64,000 bases of DNA, from contig OZ007571.1 of assembly GCA_963931925.1 (NCBI GenBank), forward strand, positions 10,986,474 through 11,050,473, given 5' to 3'. Both the position numbers and the translations under genes were made by a program. The notes beneath the pieces are model-generated. The model saw only the letters and a list, made by a program, of their open reading frames with translations, did no database searches and had not been told where the DNA came from. Origin of the DNA: Onchidella celtica. Lineage: Eukaryota; Mollusca; Gastropoda; Systellommatophora; Onchidiidae. Below, piece by piece: positions 35,650 through 48,109 of this stretch (position 1 is its first letter; each line of letters starts with the position of its first letter).

Positions 35650-37619
35650 AATCGCTTTATAATCTTCTCTAAAGAATCAGTTTTTCTAGAATGGGATCCG
35701 TGCTACATTCTTAACGTGTACTGATGGTAGACTCAGATCACCGAGATCAGCGACTTTATTAGAAACATGGACACAGGAATGAAACAAAGTGATGGCAGTG
35801 TCGATTCAACATTGAAAAAAATTTGCATTTCACATAGCCCTCCCAGTGAGTCCTATAGGAACGCGTTAACCCATCCAAGATAGCAGTAATTCTGACCAAC
35901 ATTCAGCCCACATGTGCAAGTGCTGGCTGTGTGTTCACACCTGGCATAATCACAATCGACCTTGATTTCTAAGTGTAATGACGTATTGGAAAATTTCTAA
36001 CCAGAATCCCTTCAGCTGGCACAACAAGCCCGGCGTATTTTCGTATATTACCGAAAAAGACCGAACTCCAATCTACGTCAAATTCTTTAAATGTATGCAT
36101 CATTTTTTTAGTTTCAGTTCGGGTCTGGTGAAGCATGTCGAAGCACGATGATAATAACGTCGTGCCAGGAAAAATTAGGACGACAGAAAGAATATGAAAA
36201 ACGACAGGACAGAAGGATGACAAGAAGCGCCAACCAACCACCCGCTCTTTTTTATACAGTAGAAGGAAATGCGCCCTTTCCTCCTTTCTGGGTTGCAAGT
36301 TTGCCCCGATTAAGTTTCTCTTGGTCATTACAATAATGGAAACTGAATAAACGATGAAACTGGCTGCAAAGTGATATGTTTCTCTTGTCTCCAGTAAAAT
36401 TTTGCTTTTGGTGTAAACTGTTTTTACCCATAGAACGGCAATATTCTCCACCGTATGTGGTCCCAAGGTTTCATCGACTGGCACAGCCTGACTCAGACAT
36501 CTAATGATATCGTATAACCTTCTGCCACTCTTCGTTAATGTTTGCCATTAAATATGAATGAAGGACAAAGGTGAAAAGGTTATTACAATAACAAGCAGAC
36601 AGAATACTTTAGTTTAGTGAGGATACACTTAATAAAGTGCGCTGGTGCTGCATGCTAGAAAGGATCTCGCACTTGACATTTGTTTACTTCCAAAAAACCT
36701 GCGCACCAATTACGTAAAGCCCCAGAGTGACATAATATATAGACTGAGAGTGTGTGTGTGTGTGGGGGGGAGGGGATCTTTATGAGGATCTCCGTCCTGG
36801 GCATTTACACCCCACCCGTTTTTTTTCCTTAATAAACTTAAAAAGGCTGAAGGAGAGTGTTATTTGCAAATTCGGCGCAATAAATAAATCAGCAACACAA
36901 ACGGGCCGCCATGGTGGACAATGTCGGGAACATCTGATGTCTTATCTTATCAGGGAATGGCAAACAGGCGACAGAAAACACTCGGAGTGGCGAGAGAAAC
37001 AACAGGTCAGAAGATATCCAATTAACTCCCATTACACCTGACTGTGTTTCAGTCATTATCCACAGGTTGGGGTGTATTCAAGAATGCTGTGTCCAGTTGT
37101 CGTTGTTGTTCACTTATTTATTCCATAAGGAGTTATGAAAAACAGCGATCATAATGCAGCACATATTGTGTTTCATAGCTTGTCTAACATCCCCTGACAC
37201 TGACACCAGAATAGCCAGTGGATGACTCAGTTCCTTTCACCAAAACTTTGAAACCAGAGGTATAAAGACATTCCACAAAATGTGTAAATATTAATATACA
37301 ATACCATAAATTTGTAAATTAGTATAAATTACAAATAAATTACTTTGTGTTTAGGTCTTTATTTTAGGAGGTTCGCTGCCATTGGCATTTACACCTAACT
37401 TTTTTTGTTTCCATTTTTCTTGTTCGTGTTTTTGTGGTAGGGATTCATTTAAAAAAAAAATTTTTCTCGGGGAGCCATCTCGTTCGGCCTGCTCTTCTCG
37501 ACTTTTAACTGCCAAGCTATCTTTAACCTGCGCAACGTGCACATTGGCCCTCCGAGATTTTCGTCCTTATCCGAGAAGACTAGGTGCCCGATCCTACCCA
37601 CCATAGGACAAGGGACTGG
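35650..37619. other. No supported gene; probable upstream region or 5' intron of the large gene
   Basis: A 171-codon minus-strand frame (35969-36484) has no recognised motif and is within chance expectation for this amount of sequence. A short minus frame at 37351-37542 (KSREEQAERDGSPRKI) may be a transposon scrap. Confidence 0.3.
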
Positions 37620-37920
37620 AACTCCTTAATTGGCAATATAACGCTGAACCTGAGCACATGACACATGATAACTCCTTGATTGCCAATACAACGCTAAACC
37701 TGAGCACATGACACATGATAACTCATTGATTGCCAATACAACGCTAAACCTGAGCACGTGACACAGGATAACTCCTTAACTGCCAATATAACGCTAAATC
37801 TGAGCACACGACACACGATAACTCCTTAACTGCCGATATAACGCCAAAACCTGAGCACATGACACACAATAACTCCTTAACTGCCAACATAATGCTAAAT
37901 CTGAGCACATGACACACGAT
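37620..37920. repeat. Minisatellite, about six units of 50 bp
   Basis: Units start at 37620, 37670, 37720, 37770, 37820 (51 bases) and 37871. Each begins AACTCCTT and ends GACACA(T/C)GAT or close to it. A broken seventh unit runs straight into the LINE fragment. Units differ by a few bases each. Confidence 0.9.
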
Positions 37921-38727
37921 AACTGCTTCACAGTAACTTCACAGTGCCCTCTTACTATCAACAATGAAGAGGTTAAAATTGTCACAGAGGCCAAATATCT
38001 TGGCATTACTATTGATTCATTGCTTAACTGGCATGCGCATGTAACATATGTATACAAGAAAGCCAACCAGCGCATGTATTTCCTCAGAAAGCTCCGCTTT
38101 TTAAAAGTTAGCAAAAGCATTCTGAAAATATTTTACACCATGGCTATTCAGAGCGTTTTGATGTATGGAGTTGTCTGTTGGGGAGGAAACATCTTACAAA
38201 AAGATAAAAATAAGATCAATAATTTAATTAAAAAAGCATCCAAAATTTGTATCTGTGATCTGCCATATTTTGATGAGCTGTACACTGGTGCTTGTATTAA
38301 AAAAGCTAATATTATTATAAATGACCCCCAACATCCCCTGAACAAGGAATATATAAGATCTGTAAGAAGTTTAAGGATGTTGTCAAAGAAAACTAAAACT
38401 GAGCGCTACTTTAAATCGTTTATTCCATCATCAACTAGGATGTTACAATAATGTCGTCATCTTGATCGTAATCTGTGCACAGTTGAATTGTGTCCTGCGT
38501 GTCAGGTCAATGTGTTTTAGTTAGGGAAGCATATTGTGTGCACTGTTAATTTTGTTAATTTAGTTAATTTATCAGTGTGTGTGTATATATGTGTGTGTGC
38601 GCGCTATGTATCATACTTTCTGCTTCTGTAACTGTATTGTTATGTATTCAATGATCAAAACAAATTTCCTTGTACAAGGACGAATAAAATTTATCTTATC
38701 TTATCTTATCTTATCTTATCTTAAATA
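37921..38727 (+). mobile_element. L2/Rex-like LINE 3' fragment with RT C-terminus
   Basis: An open frame to the TAA at 38449-38451 encodes the RT thumb and C-terminal region: EAKYLGITIDSLLNW, FYTMAIQSVLMYGVVCWGGN, then a KASKI motif, DPQHPLNKEY and FIPSSTRMLQ. These match the known end of L2/Rex-type LINEs. The 3' UTR has TTTCCTTGTACAAGGACGAA and AATAAA and ends in TCTTA repeats (38693-38724). No catalytic palm motifs are present, so it is 5'-truncated; the remaining frame is intact, suggesting a fairly recent insertion. Confidence 0.85.
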
Positions 38728-41700
38728 ACGAGTGCTGCTTGATGGCTTCTTCTTTACACTATCCTGTTCCGGGGTGTATAAAATTATTTAAATTGAAATG
38801 GCCCATAGAAAATGTGGCATGTGCGTGCCATGAGCCAATGCCGATTTACTCTCTGAAAAAGGAAAATGCCCACCGTGATCACTACTCTTGATTACTAACA
38901 TACGTAGATCTGAGTCAACGCCCACAACTGCAAAACACCTGTAAGCTGCAGTGGCAGGTATCACTGTTCAGAACTCGCCACCTCCTCAGAACCTGTGACA
39001 ATTGTTAAGGAGATCACTATGTATTATAATAATAATATCTCTCAATCAAAATATTTGCTGTCGAAATAATGTAATGTCCCCAATTCAACGACAAAATTTT
39101 ACGTCTTATGATATTTTTTACCTAACACAATAGAACCACAGGTATTCTTAAAGTAAACAAATCCCGGATCCCCCAGAGCAGTAAAGAATGTTTTATTTCA
39201 CGTTCAGAGCTTTAATGTCCGGATACAGCGTCATAATAATAAACAAACCAAGTAGCAGACTGGAAAAAGGCTGTTTGGCATGTTCCCTATTCACACCTAG
39301 AAATACAACCAATTCGTTTTTTAAAGTAAGTTATTTTAAGTCCTCTTTACCTGCAGGCATCCATCCCATAATCATCTTCAAAGATGAACAATTCGACGGG
39401 GGAAAGATACATCCCGCTGTGAGAGGAATGTACAAAGCAAATGGCCCGAATCAAGCTCTCTGTGAAATGAAGCTATCTCAGCGTTTACTGTGCTCGCAAA
39501 CCTAAATTTGAATGTAAAATACCGTCGGAGCGTAAGCCAATATGCAAATATGGCGCTCCAAAAACCGAGCTGGGCGCCGTCGGTCCTCAATATCTGAATA
39601 AACATGGCAGTTCTCACATGGCAACTCTCGGAGTAGACTGGGTGGTGAAGCAGAGGCGTGACGGTGTGGAATATTATCATGGCTCTGTTTTTGTGCTCAT
39701 ACCCATTTAAAACATAAGAAAGCAGATAAACTGTGACAGTAGTAACCTTCAAGAACTTCAGGAGTAAAGACGACCGTTGCCGCCTTCGACGCTGTAACGT
39801 CTTTTTCTGTGAGCACTGGCACAGTTGTCACCCTGCAGGTTGATCTTATTTATATTCAAATTAGAGTGACACTCAAGTGCAGTCCTGCTAACATTATGCG
39901 TTTTTGTGCTGGGAAAATTTCGGCAACAATTCTTCCGTTGGCGTAGACAGCAAATCAGGCGCGATAAGGGTAATAGGATAGGCAAATGATATCGTTCAAG
40001 TAGCAAAACTTGTGGTGGCAAATTAATGCTATACCACAGCAGTGCAGTAAAGTAAGTTAAGCTAAAACTTCACAAAATTATCACAAAATGATAAAAGGGC
40101 ATCAGGAGAGCAGAGAGCAAAAAATGGTATCAACTGTTTTCAAGAATAGCACCGATTCCGGCCTATAGTAGAAGAGAACCGAGAACACAGACTGAAGATA
40201 AGACAGAGCGGACAGCTGTATGACTATATTATAGCATTTGTTTGTGGCCAGATTCTCAACGCGGGATTATATTAGGGTTACTGCTCCCGTGTCACCGATG
40301 TGATTTGAGAACGCTGATCCAATGATGGGTTCAACCATGAGGGTGTTGCAAAGTAGTATATGTATGTCCACTGTGGTTTGGATGGTTGTAACTAGTGGAA
40401 GTGAAAGCGTGCATATGATGGCATTTACAATGACAGTTTCAGAAATATGACGACCAGGTTAAACACTCCACTTGTCAGAAGTGTGTATTACGGCGTCTGA
40501 GGTACCTCCAAAATTAATGTTCTATGGAAATGGATAACGTTGTAGATGGGCCTGCTATACAGGTCTGGGTTGGAATCTGGATTTCACGGCGCGTGAGTTC
40601 ATGAATGTAATGTATCCTCGTCAATGTGGTTTACCAAATAAGTGCAGTCGCTATATGGCCAAAGTGTAGAGTTTACCATGAAGCTTCAAATATTAAGAAT
40701 ACAAATGTAAGCACTGATGCTGCAGACGGGATGGTAATGTAGCTACTGTATTAGTATTCACGAGTGCGGCTGGGCTGGCCTTTGAATCAAACGAAAACAA
40801 AATGTGGAAATGGAATGTTTCAATGAAAAAAAAAAAAAGGGAATCTGCATGATGTACGCTAATCTTGGTATTTGACTGCAGAATACCCCACTCTGCCATC
40901 TAATTTCCGTGTTTCTGTGCCCTAAACATGGCATTGCCTCCTTAAGGCAAATGGCCCGCCCCTGAAACCACTGTCTGCCTGGGCTGGCCCCACATCTGAA
41001 ACAATATAACACTGGACTGACTCGTTTATCGGGTCATCTCGACATTTTCATCCTTCACCCTTTTTTCCTTCTGCTCTTATCGATTAAAAAAAAAAAAAAA
41101 ACCAACAAAAAACATGTCAAACGCTGAATGCTAAGTTGCAGTGGAAAGAACATGAATGGCAAAATGTCAGTAAACTTCCTGGTCAGAGGCTGAATACGAT
41201 ATGTTCCACAAGCTCCAAAGGAAGTTCGAATTTCAGAGGGGAAATATAAAATGAAATACAGACGGTTTTATCACCTTTTTAAACAACAACACCCACACAT
41301 ATACACACACACTAAAACTGTCCAATCCAATTGTTGGTGACCGGTCTACATTTCCAACGGCTCAGATGAAATAAAAACAAAACAAAAACTGCTCTTCAAC
41401 CTTTTATGGATTGTTTTTCGGCATCGACAATCTAGCTGTTACAGAATTAAAGAAAAGTAGCACGCTTCACTGATGACTCACACATTTTTTTTTCAATTTA
41501 ATTATTATTTTTGTTGTTGTTGTATATAACATGACAGTCTGTTAAAGTCAGTGTTCCCTCTCTCTCTCTCCTCTCTCTCCCCTCCCCCCTTTTTTTTTTA
41601 AAGTCGTGTTTTATTTTACTTCCTCCCTGTGACGCTGTGGAAAATAATCTTGGGCAAATCGAGGCAAAAGGACACAACATTCACACGGATTACATGGGAA

Positions 41701-42454
41701 CTCCGAGCAACGATTCACTATTGCCAGAAGCTGGAGGGGAAAAAAGAATCAAAGAAATAAACAAACAATGCATTGCTTTCTTTCCCACAGTGGCGTTCAT
41801 TTCCAGTTGTGGAGGATTTCCTCTTTTGACTGGGTGTTTGTACAAAATTTGGTACTTTTCCTCGTGGACAACAACACGTCTTGGCTGTCTCACAAATGGT
41901 TAGTGCCCACCAGTTAACTTTGGAAAACTCCTGACACCCTGCGGCAAAGTTACAAAATATATCCTCCGAAATCCCCCCCCCCCTTTCCCATGTTTTCCCT
42001 AACACACACACACAAAAAAATCATCTGTAATTGCTTCCGAAAACGAACGACAGAAGACGGAAACACATATTATGAACAGAAGTAAACACCCTCCCCTTAA
42101 AAAATTGTACTTGTGTGTCTGGAGGGGAGGGGCCGGGAGACAGAGAGAGAGAGAGAGAGAGACAGACAGAGAGCAGACCGCTTTCCTCTGATCTAGCAAT
42201 ACCTGATTAATGTACATGTACCTATGCCCTGTGATTCCAGTGGTAACGAGGAGTGAAAATGAAGCAACCCAACAACGCTGTTCTCTGTGGTCACTCACCG
42301 TCAATGATAATGTTCGTAAGAAATAATCATTGCATCCTGCCGTGCTCATCTCTTATTTAAGCTCTGCGGTGGTCAGTGAAAACTGGACAGTCAAATATCC
42401 TTACAATTAACTTTAATGAAAAATGTTGCAGAGACAGCATAAAGTGTCAGTCGA
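38728..42454. other. Intergenic stretch; no gene seen
   Basis: Only unconvincing open frames, short poly-A and poly-T runs and a GA run (42135-42174). No splice-flanked coding block was found. Confidence 0.3.
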
Positions 42455-42684
42455 TTAACTCTTTGTGTGCCATGAATTTTTCCATGTTTGCTGATACAGG
42501 AAGAGAAAACAGTGGTGGAAATGGATCACGACTAACTACAACAACATCTATTAATAGAAAGCCGACTTCCTTTCTTCCGGAAACAAAATAGCCCAGCATT
42601 CTAGTGCGCCGATACATCGGCGATTGGCACAAACGTGACCAAGGGAAGAACCGATATGTTGGTGACTGGCACACAAAGAGTTAA
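42455..42684. mobile_element. piggyBac-type MITE, 222 bp, with TTAA target duplication
   Basis: TTAA at 42455-42458 and 42681-42684 flank an element (42459-42680) with perfect 14-bp terminal inverted repeats, CTCTTTGTGTGCCA and its complement. TTAA targets and a CTCTTTG/CCCTTTG-like end are signatures of the piggyBac superfamily. A CGCCGAT-AC-ATCGGCG palindrome lies inside near the right end. There is no transposase, so it depended on another copy. Confidence 0.85.
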
Positions 42685-43771
42685 AAGTACTCTGTCCTGG
42701 TGGCACACTAGAATGTAGCCATTCACATAATTATAACCTTTTTCACAACTTGAGCTGTCGTGCTAGTGCCATCTGTTTAATATTGTTTACGTTGCTAATA
42801 ACTGCCTATGGAAGTTAAAATAATTGTTTACCTCCTTAAAACATCAACACCGTAAATCATATCGGTACGAGAACATTTTAAACTGCTGCCATTCAAGGAA
42901 GTATGATGAAATTCTGTCAACCCACTTTTGTAACTTTAATACACCTCACCCAGCAGTTTTGACACATGAATCAACTCTGCCTACATATCCGCGTCCTCTC
43001 AGTTCATCAAAACCAGAGAGAAGCCTGTTCAATAAGCTTATGGGAACTCCACTGATCCATCAGCTGGAAAGAAATGAATACAAAGTCACGTATTTGAACA
43101 TCATCTTTCCCAAGTAATAATCCTGTACCATTTGCCGCGCAACGGAGCAGATGACGAGATAATGGAAACTGGGCGTTATATTCGTCAAGGGCTCACATAA
43201 TATGGATGCATGCATGACTCAACGCACATTGGGTTACTGGCGTCTGTTTATGACGATCACTATCATTTTTATTTATGGATTCGAGTCAATAAACAGACGT
43301 AGATTTGATTGGAGTGTAATACTATGCTTATTTAATTTTTTTTTTTTTAAGCGAAAACGGCGGGCTGCATGCGGCATGGAGGAAATGATTGCTTTTTTAT
43401 ATTTTTTTATTTAAAGAATAAATAATGCTGGCCATAATGACATGACATTCTCAAACCTTCACGGCTGATGCACAACTGCGACTGTTGCACAGACCGTGGG
43501 AACGATGCACCACACCCCAGCCCACCCCACCCCCCTTTTCCTCTGTTCTCCTAGGTTTTTACTTCTGGTTCAACCTCCTTTTTCACTCCCATGTTTTCAA
43601 AGTAACGCATTTCGCGCTCGTACCCGATAAAGCTTTCAATTAAAGAAGTATACCTGCAAAGGTGGTGAGTACAGGCATGCAGAGTAGTGATGGGAAGTGC
43701 GGGAGAGAGAGATAGAGAGGGGGAGAGAAAGAGAGACAGAGACAGACAGACAGAGAGAGACAGAGGCAGAC

Positions 43772-43832
<61 letters not shown>

Positions 43833-44837
43833 ATCTATTTGTCCAGACTATAGAACCAACTTCTTAAATAGAGAGACATGAGCACGACAACACCCACCTA
43901 CCCTCATGCTTTCATGTGTCGTGAGTCCCATCTCGGCTTGCTTTGCCCTCAATGAGTGTTTGTGTCGTTAACTACGGTTGAACGCGAGTGTATAATTTAA
44001 TATTATAAACCTGATGCGTTCAGATTTTGAGCCTCTTACGATTGCGAGTTCCACTGTTACAACACTGTCCTCCTACATAAGTTCATTGTACCGTTATGTA
44101 AATGTTTCATTCAACGCTGTAACCCTAAGGCTCCGGGGCTCCCTTGTCGCTGTTACTATAAGTTTGTATTTCAGCATCACAGAATACCTACTGAACTATG
44201 TTTCGCACTGACGCTCGGCATTCCAAACAGGTTATCCTCTTTCAATCCTGGTCGTGAATATCATTTCTTTCGCTGCAGCCACTACTATTCTCGTCTCTTT
44301 TCTTTCATTTGTTATTGACGCGGAGTCTGTTTCGTCATTATTGGTCCGGTTGTTTATGTTACTGCTGAATTCACTGACTTGATTATTCGGTCATGGATAG
44401 TGTTGAAATTAATGTTCCCACTTGCGTGGCTGTTTCTGACGCCACATTCAAGTGCCATAACCCAGTTGTCACGGATCATCGCCCTTACAGGGCAAAGAGA
44501 TATTTTTTTAGAGCTTATGACTCTATACATGGGCGTGTAGCAGCAAAAACATTGAGGCGAAGCATGAGATTACGTTGGTATGATATATATAATATATAGA
44601 TCTGAACACCTCAGGTAATTATATCTTTTAATGCCTGCAGTGACTTTTTGAGCAAAAGAGTAACAGGGCAGCGGAGACTTAAAATACACGACTAGGCAGT
44701 GTATGAGATCATCTTTAAATACAGAAAATTCCTGATTTATATAGTAAATGACCATGTTGACATAGCACTATGGTGGTTAAAACAAAAAAATCACGATGGT
44801 AAGCTGAACCACATATGCCACACCCACTGTTACTGAT
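42685..44837. other. Intergenic stretch with a long GA microsatellite
   Basis: A GA/CAGA repeat fills about 43699-43832. No gene was recognised in the rest. Confidence 0.4.
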
Positions 44838-45093
44838 GATAAGATAAGATAAGATAAGATAAATTTTATTCGTCCTTGTACAAGGAAATTTGTTTTGATC
44901 AGTGAATATATAACAATACAGTTACAGAAACAAAAAGTATGATAAATAACGCGCGCGCACACGCACCCACTAATAAATAAACAAAATTAACAGTGCACAC
45001 AATATGCTTCCGTTACTAAAACACACTGACCTGACACGCAGGACACAATTCAACTGTACACAGATTACGACCAAGATGCCGGCATTATTGTAA
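44838..45093 (-). mobile_element. L2/Rex-like LINE 3' UTR fragment
   Basis: This is the reverse complement of the 3' end of the LINE at 37921-38727. It shares the stop region, a long identical stretch around GTCCTGCGTGTCAGGTCA, the AAATTTCCTTGTACAAGG word and the TCTTA repeat tail (GATAAGATAAG on the plus strand at 44838). It is a very short 5'-truncated insertion of the same family. Confidence 0.85.
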
Positions 45094-48057
45094 CGATGAT
45101 GATGATGATGTTCGTCCATCGCTTTCGATGATGACCATGACTTCATGACACTATTACTATGGGGCCTAAATATCACACTAATAACAACTAAATGCATTCT
45201 TATTCGGTGCTGAATTGATAATTAATGCACTGTAACGAAGTCATGCCTACAGATATTTATTGTACATTACTCACAGCCTCACTGTTATTGACTTTCCTGT
45301 TTGGCTGCTACGGAGCATCCTTCCTTCGCTTTCAGCCTTCCCACTTCATACGGATACACGTACACGGTATTTACTTAGCACTCTTTTCTTGGAACAGTAA
45401 TTCCTCTTGCAATCATATCCTGCATACCTGGTACACTTTCGCCTGCCTGTAACTGGCGAATAGCACAATACAATTTGCGTCAAATAATTGTTATATTACT
45501 TATACCAAGTAATAATATAGAGACGGCCACTGTTATGCAGATATACTACACATGCAAACTGAAGACAGAAACTGTGGTCACTGGCACTAAATTGGGCCCC
45601 TGTTACCCTTCAATAGTAAGTCATAAACCTCATGGTTCCTTTTTTTTTTTGTTTGTTCGTAGACAGAGCGACCACCACTACAAACATTGGATAATGAAAA
45701 ACAACAAAAGAAGAGAATTTCGAAAGTCAACAAGATCCGGGAATGGGGGAGGAGTCAAGAACAAAAACAGACGCCATATATAGGGACAAACAGACCTGAT
45801 CCAGTCATTTCTGCGCTAAATGAAAATCTCTCAACTTCAGATTTAGCCTATATAATGAATAATATAGATATTTTTTCTACGACTACAGCAAACATCACTA
45901 TTACTTCTATTATTACTACTACTAGGTATTCTACTACTGCGAAATAAAGAAATCTCAACCTTGGTGAACAAATTAACTAATACAATGAACAACACATGTA
46001 AAGATTTAAAATAAATTAGCAGAAAGGCTAAGTGTTAACAGTTATAGACAATAACATCTATCACCACTGCAACCACTAGCGCCGTTAGAATCATTATAGA
46101 CTTCAGTGTTGGGACTAATATTTGAAGAACTATTGCAAACACCTCCCCTCATTCAAATTTACTCCTCTAATATAAACAGTGCCAGGCCTACTCTTATTCT
46201 TACTGTTAATGCCACTAGGGTATCTTTACTACTGCAACATGCAACATGTTACAACAAACGCTAACCAGTCTTAATCCTCAAACAACGATCAAACGACAAA
46301 GTGTGCGAGAAAAAAATTCCTAAGGACACCTTCACTAATTTCCATACCTGAACACGTACTGATATCCGCATTTGATGTGTGAACTAGATCTAGATCTTAG
46401 AACGTTATCACCAACACTACGCTACAGAACCCACTGCACGCCTTCTTATCCGGTTTCAGCCCAGGTTCCCGATACTATACTTCGCCAGTGCGGCCCGGTC
46501 TCATTCACGCCTTGTTGGTCAAACAAAATTTCTCCGGTATGTGTACTGGAGAATGAGGAAACTGATGGTAGCTGTATGTGTGAGTGTGTGTATGTGTGTT
46601 TGTATTTCTGTTTTGAAGGGAGGGGAGCTATAACCTCCCCTTTCCCCCGCCCCTCCCACTAATCAGCCAGTGCAGACATTTTCACTACGTACTTCACGAA
46701 AATGATCCCGGAAACGGCTCTAAATCACGCGACTTCACTACTGTAGGGACTAACCTAGTGATCTGTACGTTCGTTCATTTACGTGGGGGTCCAGTCTGCG
46801 GCGCATTCGCTCGAAAGAATTTAACAATTAGATTCAGGTCTGAGAGACAAGTGTGGAGGGGTCAAGGTGGAGGGCAGTTTGTGGGAATTCAGAGGGACCA
46901 TTATGGTTTTCAAAACTACTCATAGCCAAAATTCACGAGTCATGAACTTAACAACATCTTATCAACGCATTCACAGTATTCAATTAACAAGCTCACGACA
47001 AATTCCATATTTATACGTTGTATAAAGTGTAATCTACCAGCAGCTGTTTCACGACACTCTACTCTGGTTACACCTGCTTCCGCAGCATGGCTCGTTCTTT
47101 AAAACTACTTCCCATAGTGTACAGTGCTATTGTTGTTTCTACAGTTACAACATGTACAATTATCACCTCGGGTCATTTGGCAAGTTTGTGTCTAGTCGGT
47201 TGAAAAGAGAGGCCGCACATATTTTCAGAGTCGCTAATATAATTTGTTTCTAGGAGCAATGAAATGAAAAAAAGAGCCCCAACGCCCAAGCCTTAGCGGA
47301 AAAATGATTAAAGAAACTTCAAAAACAGACAGACAGACAGACGGACGGACGGACAAGGCAGACAAACAGAACTAACAGATTTAACATTTATCAAAGCACC
47401 CGTGTCCCCGTGTTTTCACTTTAACCTTGTGTGAAGTGTAATTGAAAACATCAGAACCTTCATCGTCTTCAAAGACGGGCGACCTCACCTGATACACCGT
47501 GTTACTTCCACTTTGTTGGCAAAGTTGGTCTAGATTGTGTTTTCTGGTTTACCGAAAATGGGCGATTCTGACATTTAAAAGCAAAATATGCAAATGTCTC
47601 CAACAAAACGTTGACAATATGGGAAGTCGTAGCCGTACATTATGCATAATAAATTATATTATTTTTATTAAAACCACAACAAACTAAGCAAATGTGTGCA
47701 CAGATATCGTGATAATGTAAGCTTCCAAACGGGCGGGAGACAGGAAATGGTTACACTTTCGGGACTGACCTCGACGTGGAAGAGGGAAAGAGATAATGTT
47801 GCAGGCAAAAAAAAACAACAACGAAACAGTGTCAAATGCTTTGAACAGGCAATTACAGATGGTTGTGCTGAATAGATATCCCTGCACATTGCAGACAAAC
47901 AGAATGGAGCAGTGACAAAGAACAGACATTGCGCGAACAGATTGATACATGTACATGTACTAAGACAGACAGACAGACAGACAAACAGAGAAGTAGCTAA
48001 GTAGGTAGGCAAATAAATCAGACAGGCACTGAGAGAAGAAGGGGGCACAAGGGGAGA

Positions 48058-48109
<52 letters not shown>

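Noticed and set aside
35969-36484. 171-codon minus-strand frame
   Set aside because: No motif, no splice context, and a frame of this length is expected about once by chance in a window of this size.
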